Origin: Chitinophagaceae bacterium
GTDB taxonomy: Bacteria > Bacteroidota > Bacteroidia > Chitinophagales > Chitinophagaceae
DNA: 64,000 bases
Direction of reading: 5' to 3'
Assembly (NCBI GenBank): GCA_017307755.1
Contig: JAFKGQ010000013.1
Span: 62,001-126,000 of the forward strand
Position numbers and translations under genes: made by a program. The notes beneath the pieces are model-generated. The model saw nothing but the letters and a program-made list of their open reading frames with translations. It was not told where the DNA came from and made no database searches. Position 1 is the first letter of the stretch. Every line of letters begins with the position of its first letter. This document shows, piece by piece, positions 17,244 through 26,560 of this stretch.

Positions 17244-18467
17244 TTAAAGTTCAATAGAGAATTGTAAGTAGATACTATTCATATTCGTAGTGCCGCCTGT
17301 TCCCCCGGCGGAGATATTTGCGGTGCTGAGTGAACGGTTCCAGGCATAGGTAAATTTCAGAACGGTTCGCCAATTCATCCAATAATCCAGACCGATATCT
17401 TCTTCGTTGTATTTGGCGCCCCATGTCGAGTTACCGGGGGTATTATATCTGACGTATCGAAATGCCAACTCCAGGTTCTTGATCAATTTGCCAGAGGCTG
17501 TTACAGGCCGGATCGAAATCTGGGCAAATGCGGATATGCTTTTGTTGTCGAATGAATAGACCGAAGAATCCGTAGGTTTTACATATTGCTGTTTGTTGAC
17601 CAATATCCGGCTATATTGGCCCTTTATATTGAAAAGAAGGGGATCCAGGCTTTTTACATAGTTCAGATCGGCCCCGTACATGGTGGTATTTGCATTGTTG
17701 TAATTGGAACCTGCATCCGCCACACCGCCATACAGGCCGGATACCCCAATTTCAAGCGAGGAATTGGCAACCGGTAATAGAGACAGTCTTCCACAAACCG
17801 TCTTATTTTTATTGTTATCCGTAATCCCGGCGCCCTGTAACTCGCCATCCGGTAAAAGTTGCAATCCATTAGTCAGGCTTATATCATAGCTCCATTTCAT
17901 GTTCCCCAGGGGCAGACCCCCACTAAGTCCAATTCCAAAATCCGATCCCGGGAGATCAACGCCTACGGGGTCAGGCGCGACCTTATTAATCCAACCTGCC
18001 GCCAATCGCTTGTTATAAATGCCAAAGGGCAACACAAAATAACCGGCACGTATCGTTATCCCCGGCGCGGCAAAATAAGAGATATTGGCCCAGTTAACAC
18101 CTATCGAGCTGCCGTCAAAGGATGGTTCGAATTCCAACAACCATCTTGTTCCATGCCTCCACAATAACATTGGACTGAATTCGTAACGGCCCGCATCGCC
18201 AAGGCTATTGGTTTTAGTGGTTTGTGCGGGTTCTCCGACAGGCTTGAAAGTAGTTTTGGTTCTGACAAATCCGAAAGTAGCAAGTCCGGTTACCATAAAA
18301 TGGCTTTCACCGGGTCTTCGATCGGCCACCTGTTGTTCGAGCGCTGCCACCCGATCCAGCAATGCTGAGTCCACAACCGTAGTCCTTTGCGCTTTCCCCA
18401 TATTCACTATAAAAAAAATTGATATTGTAAGGAGGAAGCACTGAAGCACAATTTTCCTGTAGTTCAT
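17244..18467 (-). CDS. Outer-membrane porin, 16-18 strand type
   Basis: A signal peptide (MNYRKIVLQCFLLTISIFFI through GKAQ) precedes a short coiled segment (LLDRVAALEQQVADR), as in OprP/DcaP-type porins that trimerise. Repeated amphipathic strands with aromatic girdles follow (MLLWRHGTRWLLEFEPSF, FKFTYAWNRSL) and the protein ends IYLQFSIEL. The 407 residues fit a 16-18-strand barrel. Its solute is unknown. It lies between two cytochrome c genes on the same strand, with gaps of 41 and 10 bases, which suggests a redox-linked role. Confidence 0.77.
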   Translation of the reverse strand: MNYRKIVLQCFLLTISIFFIVNMGKAQRTTVVDSALLDRVAALEQQVADRRPGESHFMVTGLATFGFVRTKTTFKPVGEPAQTTKTNSLGDAGRYEFSPMLLWRHGTRWLLEFEPSFDGSSIGVNWANISYFAAPGITIRAGYFVLPFGIYNKRLAAGWINKVAPDPVGVDLPGSDFGIGLSGGLPLGNMKWSYDISLTNGLQLLPDGELQGAGITDNNKNKTVCGRLSLLPVANSSLEIGVSGLYGGVADAGSNYNNANTTMYGADLNYVKSLDPLLFNIKGQYSRILVNKQQYVKPTDSSVYSFDNKSISAFAQISIRPVTASGKLIKNLELAFRYVRYNTPGNSTWGAKYNEEDIGLDYWMNWRTVLKFTYAWNRSLSTANISAGGTGGTTNMNSIYLQFSIEL

Positions 18468-18508
18468 ACATTAGTTTTTGGTGATTCTCGTTTCAGCTGC
18501 TTATTTCA

Positions 18509-18955
18509 TCATTTCTTTTTAGCGGTTTTTGCCAGTGTCCGGATATAAGTGATCAATTCCCATCTCTGCTGATCGGTGAATATCTTTTTATAGCCAGGCA
18601 TTGGATTACGCCCCTCCGAGAGCTTCCAGAAAAGCGCACCATCCGATTCGGTTTGCACAACGGCAGAGCTATGGTCAGCTGGTCTGGGATTCAATCCAGG
18701 CGCGGCTGGTCCATCTCCCCTACCCCTATCGCCATGGCATGGCCCGCAATTAGCCGTATACAAAACTTTGGCATCTGCCAATACGCTGGTATTGGCAGCA
18801 AGAGGATTCTTCATATTTTCTGCATCCTTCGGGGCGACCCAGCCGGAAGATTGTGCCAGTGTCATGAAACAGGGTAGGTTCAATATGAAAAAAACAAAGA
18901 AAAAGACCTGGGGTCTTAAATATGTTGGTGGTTTAAGTGAATAAATTAAATTCAT
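18509..18955 (-). CDS. Periplasmic mono-haem cytochrome c
   Basis: An N-terminal hydrophobic signal (residues about 16-36) precedes a class I cytochrome c domain with CGPCH, a small-residue loop GDGPAAPGLNPRPADHSS, and a distal Met in RNPMPGYKKIFTDQQRWELI that is the expected sixth ligand. The 148 residues fit soluble or tethered electron carriers. It is first in a three-gene set cytochrome, porin, cytochrome. Confidence 0.82.
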   Translation of the reverse strand: MNLIYSLKPPTYLRPQVFFFVFFILNLPCFMTLAQSSGWVAPKDAENMKNPLAANTSVLADAKVLYTANCGPCHGDRGRGDGPAAPGLNPRPADHSSAVVQTESDGALFWKLSEGRNPMPGYKKIFTDQQRWELITYIRTLAKTAKKK

Positions 18956-19062
18956 AATTCATTAATTATGTGAACTAAATTTATTAACACATATATTAAA
19001 TTCATATGACTAGGATCAGGTACACTGATGAAAAAAATCAAATGTCAGACAAGAGGAATACT

Positions 19063-19092
19063 ATAAAATAAAAAAGACCGCCAGGGGCGGCC
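19063..19092 (-). terminator. Rho-independent terminator after the beta-helix lipoprotein gene
   Basis: On the minus strand GGCCGCC pairs with GGCGGTC around a 3-base loop (19076-19092), with one G-U wobble. A T-rich tail with a run of six follows (19063-19075). It begins 24 bases past the stop codon of the lipoprotein gene. Confidence 0.83.
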
Positions 19093-19115
19093 TTTATGAA
19101 GAGTCTGGTATTAGT

Positions 19116-20543
19116 TTAATGCTGGTTGCCAGACCCGTCTATTTGGTAACATCCGATGTCTTTTCCCGGACCCGTGATCCCGCTGGATCCGAAGTTGGGG
19201 TCTACAGGGACGATATTTGTAAAGGCGGTAAAGGAAGTCGTACCCTTACCTACAGCCGGCGAGGTGGATTTCAGATGAAAATCAAATCCATCCACGGAAG
19301 CCTGGGTCTGATAGTTCATGTTGGGCAGAGGGTAATTTACGAACTGGGGGTTGTTCTGTCCCACCAGCGAGGTGCCGTCATATTGAGCCCCAAAAGTATA
19401 GGAAGCGCCAAGAAAAGCCGCCATATTGGGGATATCCGTCGATTGCGGAGTAGTGACCACAGCTTGTGCGACTTTGGTAGGCACGAACTGGTTGGCCAGG
19501 GACACATCATCCGCATAAAAGAAATTATGCCCATAGGCCGTCTGCTGGATACCCGCCCCGTCATTATGCGGCAGCGTATCTGCCAGGTAAACCTTTGCAG
19601 TAACATTGTTCCCGCCGGCGATCCGCACGCCAAACCGGCAGTCGACGATCAGGTTGTTATAAACCAGGGCGCGCGAGTTATTCTCCACTTCTATAGACCC
19701 GCTGCGGGCGCCAAAAGTGCCTGTGTTCCTAAATCCGTCATTGACATAAGTATTGTTGTACATAGCGATCATGCACTGTGGGGTTATACCTCCGTCATTG
19801 GCCGACTTCGTGCCATTCGTGGCGCCGCCGATGATCAGGTTGTAAGCCATATTTCCCTGCGTACCGCTTTTCGCGTTAAAACCATCGCCGCCGGTGCCGC
19901 CGCATTTTTCCAGCGTATTGCGCATGATATTTACTTTCCCGCCATAGAAACGCACGGCGTCATCAGGAGAGCCATAGATCCATGAATCCTCCAGGATAAA
20001 ATAACCGCTGGGGTTGCCGAAATAGATAACATATTGGTCGCCCGTGGAAGGACCCTGGAAAGGGATATTCTGCAGACCGGCGCCCGCAAAGTCGAGATGG
20101 GTCCATTTCAGAGACAGCAGGGGACAGGTCTTGTCACAATAGATACCCGTCCATCCGCCGGAATATGCGGAGTCCGAACTGGCGGTAGAAGTACCCGTCG
20201 TCTTGGCCCTTCTGGGATCGGTGAAGGTGACAGGAGCATCCTTTGTCCCCTGGCTCACCAGCATGCCCTTGACGATGACAGCCGCGGAATTGGTGACATT
20301 CACCGTAACCCCTTTCTGTATAAAAAGAGTATCTCCGGCATTAATGGTTACATCGCCGGAAATCGTGTAGGTCTGCCCGGCCTGCATGGTGCCCTTGATA
20401 GATCCGGATAAAGGCGCGCTTGGACTTACCAGCTGGCCCACCTGTATCTGCGGCTTGGAAACGTTGGAACTGTCGGATTTCGAGCAGGATGCCAGATAGA
20501 TCAGGCAGCAGGCCCCGAGAAACCGGAATGTTAAATGCTTCAT
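19116..20543 (-). CDS. Right-handed parallel beta-helix lipoprotein
   Basis: A lipobox (LASC, then Ser/Lys/Asp) marks a lipoprotein, probably surface-exposed because it follows a TonB receptor gene. The body has short repeating strands with Asn, Gly and Asp turns (TYTISGDVTINAGDTLFIQK, IEVENNSRALVYNNLIVDCR), as in pectate-lyase-like beta-helices. No clear catalytic triad is visible. It may bind or process a polysaccharide or other ligand for the receptor encoded 20 bases upstream. It ends at a clear terminator. Confidence 0.78.
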   Translation of the reverse strand: MKHLTFRFLGACCLIYLASCSKSDSSNVSKPQIQVGQLVSPSAPLSGSIKGTMQAGQTYTISGDVTINAGDTLFIQKGVTVNVTNSAAVIVKGMLVSQGTKDAPVTFTDPRRAKTTGTSTASSDSAYSGGWTGIYCDKTCPLLSLKWTHLDFAGAGLQNIPFQGPSTGDQYVIYFGNPSGYFILEDSWIYGSPDDAVRFYGGKVNIMRNTLEKCGGTGGDGFNAKSGTQGNMAYNLIIGGATNGTKSANDGGITPQCMIAMYNNTYVNDGFRNTGTFGARSGSIEVENNSRALVYNNLIVDCRFGVRIAGGNNVTAKVYLADTLPHNDGAGIQQTAYGHNFFYADDVSLANQFVPTKVAQAVVTTPQSTDIPNMAAFLGASYTFGAQYDGTSLVGQNNPQFVNYPLPNMNYQTQASVDGFDFHLKSTSPAVGKGTTSFTAFTNIVPVDPNFGSSGITGPGKDIGCYQIDGSGNQH

Positions 20544-20563
20544 GATGGATACTATTTATAGTT

Positions 20564-23425
20564 TTAAAATTTAAATCGAACTCCGATGGTATAATTCGCA
20601 TAATACCGGTCATATTCAGCCGTGACATAGTGGGCGCTTTGCTGGAACGGCAGCTTGTTGTCACCCTGGTAAGCGTAGTTTGGCTGCTTGATGATCACCT
20701 TATAAGGTGTATTCAGGATATTATTCACCTTGACATACAGTATGTAATGACGGCCAAGCGCCTTCTGCCCCGAAAAATCCAGGAAGGTCGTTGCCGTCTC
20801 CCAGTTGTCGAGCCCATAATAGAGGGATAATGTACTGATCCTTTCACCTGTATATACCAGGGCTAATTGCGCGTCTATCCCCGCGCGGGGGTTCTTATAC
20901 AACAGGGAAAGATTGCCTATATGGGTCGATTGCCCTTGCAATGGCCGTTTTGGAGCCACCGAATCGTAATGCGTACCGTTATTGGCATCATGATAATATT
21001 TTATCTTCCCGCTCCGGATGGCTGAATTGGTATAGGTATAGTTCCCGGAGAAACCGAAATCACCGAAGAATTTCCTAAAAGTAAGCTCTGCCCCCAGGTT
21101 ACGCGCGTTCCCGAAATTGCCGGGCTTGAGCTCTTGCTCCGTATTGCTGCTCTTTGATAGCGCATATTCGATGGGGTTTTTGATGGATTTATAAAAAACG
21201 CCGATCATCAACTCGTCAAGCCCCCTGGGAAAGATCTCATACCGCAGATCGAAGTTGTCGATACGTGTATGCTGGAGATAGGGGTTGCCCGTAATCGTAT
21301 AATTCTCATTGGTTGAATTGTCCTTGAACAGTATCAGGTCCGCATATGCCGGCCGGCAGATAGATTTGAAATATGAAAGCCGCAGCGCTTTTTTCTCGTC
21401 AAAAGAATATTTCGCCTGTAGGGAAGGAAGATAGTCGATATAGCTGATGCTGGCCGACTTTCCCTCGACACTTGCATTGAGAGAGCTGTTATAATCCTGG
21501 GAAGTATGCTCCACACGCAGTCCGCCTGCTGCCTCCCATTTCTTTGAAAAGGCATATCTGAATTGTCCGTATCCCGCGCCGACATTCTCATTGAAATGGT
21601 AGATGCCGGCATTCTCACTGGCAGTGCCTAAGGCATGATTGGCAGGTATGAAAGTAAACTTGCTATCCGGGATGGAGATGAATTGTTCATAGTTGGACCC
21701 GGGGTCCGTCAAAGGGTCTAGCGAATATTTATTGTCGTAATTATCCCGCTCCTTATGCCTGAACATCCCGCCAAAAGAAAGGTCTACCCGGTGACTTCCA
21801 ATGGTCAAAAGGGATTCATGCAAATTGAGATAGGCGGCAAGGTCCTGGTCTGTATTATGCATCCATTCCCGGGAGGAGTTCTGCACGGTAGGGGCTCCGA
21901 TGGTGACGGTGCCGGCGTTGAGGTCGGGGTTTATACTACGTCCGGTGCTGAATTCTGCGATATCGGGTAATTGCCGTTTTGCCCGGGAATAGACAAGGCT
22001 CCAGTCGCTGCTGAATTTTTCCGTCCATCGATCCCGTCCCTGCAGGGTGGTATTGACGATATTCTGCAGGTCCGTGCGAGTCTGTATCTGGTCCTTTATA
22101 GCAAAACCGCCGATATAGCCGTTCAGCGAGTACCCGCCCAGTAAAGTGTCGATGGTATGCCGCGCCCTGTATTCGTTCAATTGCACATAGGCCGCAAATA
22201 AGGATAGAGAATGATGCTTATGGTACTCGTAGTCGATCTTCGTCTCCAACCCCAGCCGCTGTTGACGGGACGAATATTGTCTCACTTCCACGTCGGAAAA
22301 GGTCTGTACCCATGGACCGTCCGCGCTGGGAGCAGGCACGCCTGTAGGGCTCTGCACCATGACATTGGAATTGCTGCCCCGGTATACATTCTGATAGCTG
22401 GCTGAAACAATGATCCCCAGCTTATTACCCAAAAATCTATCCCCCGCGGTAAGCCCGAAATTGCTGTTCAACGGTGGCTTCCCGATGGAGGTCATGAAAT
22501 TCCGGTAGGAAAAATCATTGACAGAAGCAAATACACCGGGACCACGCACCTCCGCAGGCGATTTCCTTGAGATGCCGGAAGAACTATATTTTGTAAAATC
22601 CCGGTTGAAGAATATTTCGCTATATCCTGTCCCCGCATTCCCTTCCAATCTGAATTTATCAGGGGCATTCTTCATGACGAGGTTCATCACGCCGCCCGTG
22701 GCATCCCCTTCCATTTCCGGTGTAAGGGATTTGATCACTTCGATCCTGTCCATCATTTCAGCCGGAAAAATGTCAAGAGGGACAAAGCGGTTCTTGTTAT
22801 CAGGGCTGGGGATTTTCACGCCGTTGATCAGCGTGGTATTATATCGCTTGTCCATTCCTCTGATGATGGCGTATTGACCATCTCCGGAATTTCCTCTTTC
22901 CACCGACACGCCCGATATCCGTTGCATCACATTGGCTACCGTAATATCAGGAGAAATGGCAATGGTATTGGCTGAGACGATATTGACGATGTTGTTCGAG
23001 AACTGTTCCTTTCGCCGGGCAAACTCATCCGTCTCGCCATTGGTCTTTCCGGTGACGATCACGGCGGACAAGGCGGCAGCGTCTGCTCTCAGGAACAGAT
23101 CGAACTTTACGTTACCACCCGCCGGCAGGAAAAGGGAAGTATCCATTTTTAAATAGCCTTGACTGGTCACGGTAATACTGTAATTGCCGGATCTCAGTCC
23201 CTTATAGGAAAATTTCCCTTCCAGCGAGGACATCATTTTCTTTGATCCCGGTTGCAACAGGATGGTAGCGCCTATCAACTGCTCGTGGGTACCCGCATCA
23301 TATACATGACCGCTGATCTCCCCTATATCCGCCCCCTGTGCGGATACAAGCAAACTTGTAGTACAAAACGATAGTAATAAAACAACAGCCGGAAGAAGAG
23401 CCTTTTTTCTCATTAACATTCTCAT
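20564..23425 (-). CDS. TonB-dependent outer-membrane receptor
   Basis: The signal peptide (RKKALLPAVVLLLSFCTTS) is followed by a CarboxypepD-regulatory-like domain (GEISGHVYDAGTHEQLIGAT, about 35-115 of the longest form). A plug domain follows (PDITVANVMQRISGVSVERG, then YAIIRGMDKRYNTTLINGVK), then a 22-strand barrel ending GVRFKF. It imports a ligand using TonB energy. It is not a SusC type because the SusC-specific motifs are absent. I start it at 23425; ATGs at 23419 and 23413 are also possible. The downstream lipoprotein is its likely partner and the upstream two-component system its likely regulator. Confidence 0.88.
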   Translation of the reverse strand: MRMLMRKKALLPAVVLLLSFCTTSLLVSAQGADIGEISGHVYDAGTHEQLIGATILLQPGSKKMMSSLEGKFSYKGLRSGNYSITVTSQGYLKMDTSLFLPAGGNVKFDLFLRADAAALSAVIVTGKTNGETDEFARRKEQFSNNIVNIVSANTIAISPDITVANVMQRISGVSVERGNSGDGQYAIIRGMDKRYNTTLINGVKIPSPDNKNRFVPLDIFPAEMMDRIEVIKSLTPEMEGDATGGVMNLVMKNAPDKFRLEGNAGTGYSEIFFNRDFTKYSSSGISRKSPAEVRGPGVFASVNDFSYRNFMTSIGKPPLNSNFGLTAGDRFLGNKLGIIVSASYQNVYRGSNSNVMVQSPTGVPAPSADGPWVQTFSDVEVRQYSSRQQRLGLETKIDYEYHKHHSLSLFAAYVQLNEYRARHTIDTLLGGYSLNGYIGGFAIKDQIQTRTDLQNIVNTTLQGRDRWTEKFSSDWSLVYSRAKRQLPDIAEFSTGRSINPDLNAGTVTIGAPTVQNSSREWMHNTDQDLAAYLNLHESLLTIGSHRVDLSFGGMFRHKERDNYDNKYSLDPLTDPGSNYEQFISIPDSKFTFIPANHALGTASENAGIYHFNENVGAGYGQFRYAFSKKWEAAGGLRVEHTSQDYNSSLNASVEGKSASISYIDYLPSLQAKYSFDEKKALRLSYFKSICRPAYADLILFKDNSTNENYTITGNPYLQHTRIDNFDLRYEIFPRGLDELMIGVFYKSIKNPIEYALSKSSNTEQELKPGNFGNARNLGAELTFRKFFGDFGFSGNYTYTNSAIRSGKIKYYHDANNGTHYDSVAPKRPLQGQSTHIGNLSLLYKNPRAGIDAQLALVYTGERISTLSLYYGLDNWETATTFLDFSGQKALGRHYILYVKVNNILNTPYKVIIKQPNYAYQGDNKLPFQQSAHYVTAEYDRYYANYTIGVRFKF

Positions 23426-23438
23426 TTTAGCATCGGGG

Positions 23439-23446
23439 CAAATATA
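23439..23446 (-). promoter_or_regulatory. Candidate -7 box for the TonB receptor operon
   Basis: TATATTTG on the minus strand is a perfect TAnnTTTG element just upstream of the receptor's ATGs. It implies a very short leader of about 9-21 bases. I see no well-spaced -33 TTG, so an activator such as the adjacent response regulator may be needed. Confidence 0.4.
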
Positions 23447-23569
23447 GAGGGCCCCTTCTGGCAAATGAGAGAAGCAATTGTCAATTAATTAATTGATTAC
23501 ATTTCGATAATAAAAAGGCAATGATTTCTCCAAAAAAAACTCAAAATTGGCGGGCGATGTACGACTTCC

Positions 23570-24820
23570 CTACCAATTCAATGTAAAGAAGTGTTTGTTC
23601 TCTTCGAACGAATAGCTGGGGGTGATAGAAGAAACATCACAGATCTGTTTGACGATGGAAAGCCCCAGCCCATTACGGCTGGAATATTGCGCTACTTTAT
23701 AAAATCGCTGGTACAGACGGCCGGCATCCAGCGGCTCCGGACGTCCTGCATTACAAATAGATAGCTGATTATTGTTCAACACGATATCGATGGACCCGCA
23801 CGGGATATTATGGTTGCTGGCATTGCTGAGCAGATTGTTCAGCAATACGTCTATCAATTCGGGATTGGCTTTGATAGAGGCTTCCCCGATCCGGCTTTCG
23901 ACCCTGATCCCCCGGCTTTGCCATAGCTCATGGAACTGTTCAAGCTTTTCTTCCAATCTCTCTTTCAATTGTATATCTTCTATACTCCTAAATTGTTTGT
24001 TCTCGATTTTGGCCAGGAGGAGCATGGATTGATTCAACCTGGACAGTTTTTTTACGGCTCCATAGGCGCTGCGTGTAATTTCGCTCTGTCTTTGTGAAAG
24101 TTCGTCGTCCTGTATAAGAAGATCAAGTTTGGCACGGATGATGGACAGCGGTGTTTGCAGCTCGTGAGAAGCGTTCTCAGTAAATTCTTTTAGCAGCAGA
24201 TAGTCTTTCTCCGCCTTTTCCGTGGCATCTTTGAGACTTCTGTTCATAAACCCGAACTCTTCGATATTGGTTGCGGGGAACAGGATGGACGCGGTACCGC
24301 CCAGTTTGAAATTACGTATGGCGTTGATGGTTTCATAGAAGGGGCGCCATAGTCTGGTGAGGACAAGTCTGTTGATCAGGATGATCGTAATGATGATGAC
24401 AAGGACTGTACAGATCGACACCATCAGTAAGGCACGGTAGACATGATGCAACCCTTCCAGCGGCTTGGCCACTACCACGGTGTACATGACCCCTTTCATC
24501 GGCATATTAAAAGACAACTGTCTGAAATTGTGCATTTTCTTTTCCCTGTTGCTGTAAAGGGTGACGCTGCTGTATGTCTGCGCCGGTATGCCCGTTTGCC
24601 TGGAATAGCTCAGCCGGACCTCATCCAACGAATACGGTTGTGGAAAGGAGTCATGCTGTGACACATACTCTTTAAACCGTACAGCTACCCCGTCAAGGTC
24701 CGCATCCAGCTCCCGGACCAAAACAAATTTTACCAACCAATAAAATGCAATGCTGGAAAGTAAAAAGATCCCCAGCATGACCAGGAGGTTGATACGTAAG
24801 TATTTTTCAGAAAGTTTCAT
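23570..24820 (-). CDS. Sensor histidine kinase
   Basis: The start at 24820 (MKLSEKYLRINLLVMLGIFL) puts the first membrane helix at the N-terminus; the open frame extends upstream without coding features. An extracytoplasmic loop of about 100 residues separates it from a second helix (VSICTVLVIIITIILINRLV). The H-box is FTENASHELQTPLSIIRAKL, the N-box LLNNLLSNASNHN, and the G2-box NGLGLSIVKQ. The 416 residues fit a simple HisKA/HATPase kinase. It follows the response regulator gene by 14 bases and lies upstream of the TonB receptor operon, its probable target. Confidence 0.88.
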   Translation of the reverse strand: MKLSEKYLRINLLVMLGIFLLSSIAFYWLVKFVLVRELDADLDGVAVRFKEYVSQHDSFPQPYSLDEVRLSYSRQTGIPAQTYSSVTLYSNREKKMHNFRQLSFNMPMKGVMYTVVVAKPLEGLHHVYRALLMVSICTVLVIIITIILINRLVLTRLWRPFYETINAIRNFKLGGTASILFPATNIEEFGFMNRSLKDATEKAEKDYLLLKEFTENASHELQTPLSIIRAKLDLLIQDDELSQRQSEITRSAYGAVKKLSRLNQSMLLLAKIENKQFRSIEDIQLKERLEEKLEQFHELWQSRGIRVESRIGEASIKANPELIDVLLNNLLSNASNHNIPCGSIDIVLNNNQLSICNAGRPEPLDAGRLYQRFYKVAQYSSRNGLGLSIVKQICDVSSITPSYSFEENKHFFTLNW

Positions 24821-24834
24821 TTTTGATAACCGGG

Positions 24835-25515
24835 TTACTCCGGGACCTCGAACTTGTACCCCATGCCATAAACGGCCTGGATATAGTCCGGGCATCCGCA
24901 TTTCATCAGCTTTTTGCGGAGGTTCTTGATATGGGTATAGATAAATTCATAATTATCGGACATATCGATGTCATCGCCCCAGAGATGTTCGACGATCGCT
25001 TCTTTTGTCACTACCTTATTCTTGTTGGCAATAAAATAGATCAGCAATTCATACTCTTTTTTGGTTAGTTCCACACCGCCCGTGGCCGTCGAGATCATTT
25101 TTTGATGCAGGTCCAATGTCAGATCACCCAATACGATGCCGCTTTTTTCTTCGGGTGATTTGCGCCGGAGAATAGCTGCCACCCGGGCGGAGAGTTCGGG
25201 AAGATGAAAAGGTTTTGTGAGATAGTCATCCGCACCCAGGTTGAGTCCGTTGATCCTGTCGTTCAATGAGTTCCTGGCTGAAATGATAAGGACTCCGTCT
25301 GTCTTGTTCCTATGCTTTAACTCCTTCAGGATATTGAGCCCACTGCCCAAAGGGATGGTAATATCCAGGATAATACAGTCATATTCATACCCCTGAATTC
25401 TATCCATGGCATCGTGAAAATCATATGCGACATCACAACTGAATTGCTGATTACCCAGGTAGGATGAAATGCTGCCGGCCAGCTCCCGTTCGTCTTCTAC
25501 TATCAATAATCTCAT
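24835..25515 (-). CDS. OmpR-family response regulator
   Basis: The start at 25515 (MRLLIVEDERELAG) is the canonical receiver start; an in-frame ATG three codons upstream is less likely. The receiver has the acidic pair in VEDE, the phospho-acceptor Asp in CIILDITIPLGSG (about residue 52) and the Lys in YLTKPFHLPE. A winged-helix DNA-binding domain follows, with LTKKEYELLIYFIANKNKVV and a C-terminal YIQAVYGMGYKFE. It pairs with the downstream histidine kinase. Confidence 0.9.
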   Translation of the reverse strand: MRLLIVEDERELAGSISSYLGNQQFSCDVAYDFHDAMDRIQGYEYDCIILDITIPLGSGLNILKELKHRNKTDGVLIISARNSLNDRINGLNLGADDYLTKPFHLPELSARVAAILRRKSPEEKSGIVLGDLTLDLHQKMISTATGGVELTKKEYELLIYFIANKNKVVTKEAIVEHLWGDDIDMSDNYEFIYTHIKNLRKKLMKCGCPDYIQAVYGMGYKFEVPE

Positions 25516-25590
25516 AAAACCCATAAAGTTGGGCAGATAAATGTATAAGGCGCCTCCGGGATATATTAATTTATTGTTACTATTGAATCG

Positions 25591-26460
25591 TCAAACGGAA
25601 ACAACGGCAAGGGCGGACTTTCTGTATCTGTTGGGGGTCATTTGGGTCATCTCTTTAAAGAACCGGTTGAACAGCGAGATATTATTAAACCCGCATTGGG
25701 ACGCTATGCTGGCCACGGAAAGGTCTGAATGCATCAGCAACGAACAGGATTTTTGGATCCTTACTTCCGTCAATGCCTGCTTAAAGCTTTTACCCGTGAC
25801 GTGTTTGAACCAGCGGCAAAAAGAGCTGTCTGTCATTGCCAGTTCACCCGCTATCTGCCGGGTCGAAAGATCATGCTGATACTCCTTTTGTATGATCTGA
25901 TATACTTGTTTGATACGTTTGATATGCGGGGTATTGATGGAAAGGAATTGTCCCGCCTCGAGATCTTCTATATTGGATACCAGCGACATTTCCCGTAGTA
26001 CAAGGAATAGCTGCATCAAACGCTGAAAAGGGTTCAGTGTGAACATCGTGCTTATCAACGCACCGATGCGATGTTTGGCTTCACCTTTGATCGCAATCCC
26101 CGTCCCCGCCCTGGACAATAGTCCATTGATCCGGCAAAACTCGGGAAAACCATCCGCCATCCTTTCGATGTGATCCCCCTTGAACTGGATAACATATTCC
26201 TCATACGCTGTCGACTCGAAACCAAAATTAAAAGCGTTATGAGGTATGTTCGGACCAAGCAATACCAGGTCCCCATCGTCAAACCGGCTGACTTTCTGAC
26301 CGACAAAGCGCCTGCCCTGCCCATGGGGTACAAATACTATTTCAAACTCGGGGTGAAAATGCCAGAAATCCTGGTGGCACAGCAAGGGAGCTTTATTATA
26401 CGCCATAAAGAAGGAAGAGCCCCCCATGGGTTCTATTTTCTCAAGATTCGCCTTTTTCAT
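25591..26460 (-). CDS. AraC-family transcriptional regulator
   Basis: An N-terminal cupin-like sensor domain (FWHFHPEFEIVFVPHGQGRR, GDLVLLGPNIPHN) is joined to two C-terminal helix-turn-helix motifs (STRQIAGELAMTDSSFCRWF and SVASIASQCGFNNISLFNRF). The 289 residues are typical of sugar-responsive AraC regulators. It is divergent from the MFS transporter gene with 100 bases between starts, so that transporter and the flavin enzyme after it are the most likely targets. Confidence 0.88.
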   Translation of the reverse strand: MKKANLEKIEPMGGSSFFMAYNKAPLLCHQDFWHFHPEFEIVFVPHGQGRRFVGQKVSRFDDGDLVLLGPNIPHNAFNFGFESTAYEEYVIQFKGDHIERMADGFPEFCRINGLLSRAGTGIAIKGEAKHRIGALISTMFTLNPFQRLMQLFLVLREMSLVSNIEDLEAGQFLSINTPHIKRIKQVYQIIQKEYQHDLSTRQIAGELAMTDSSFCRWFKHVTGKSFKQALTEVRIQKSCSLLMHSDLSVASIASQCGFNNISLFNRFFKEMTQMTPNRYRKSALAVVSV

Positions 26461-26560
26461 CTATTTGATTGCCTATTGGGTACAATCCGATGGCAATTTA
26501 GTGCAATTATTGGAAAATCGGCTGAAATAAGCCAAAGAGGGTAAGAATGATATTTGTGTA

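Noticed and set aside
18124..18132. tRNA T-loop-like GGTTCGAAT
   Set aside because: It lies inside the porin gene and no acceptor or anticodon stem can be drawn around it.
19119..19985. 288-residue plus-strand open frame
   Set aside because: It is antisense to the beta-helix lipoprotein gene and has no recognisable domain; it reflects codon bias of the real gene.
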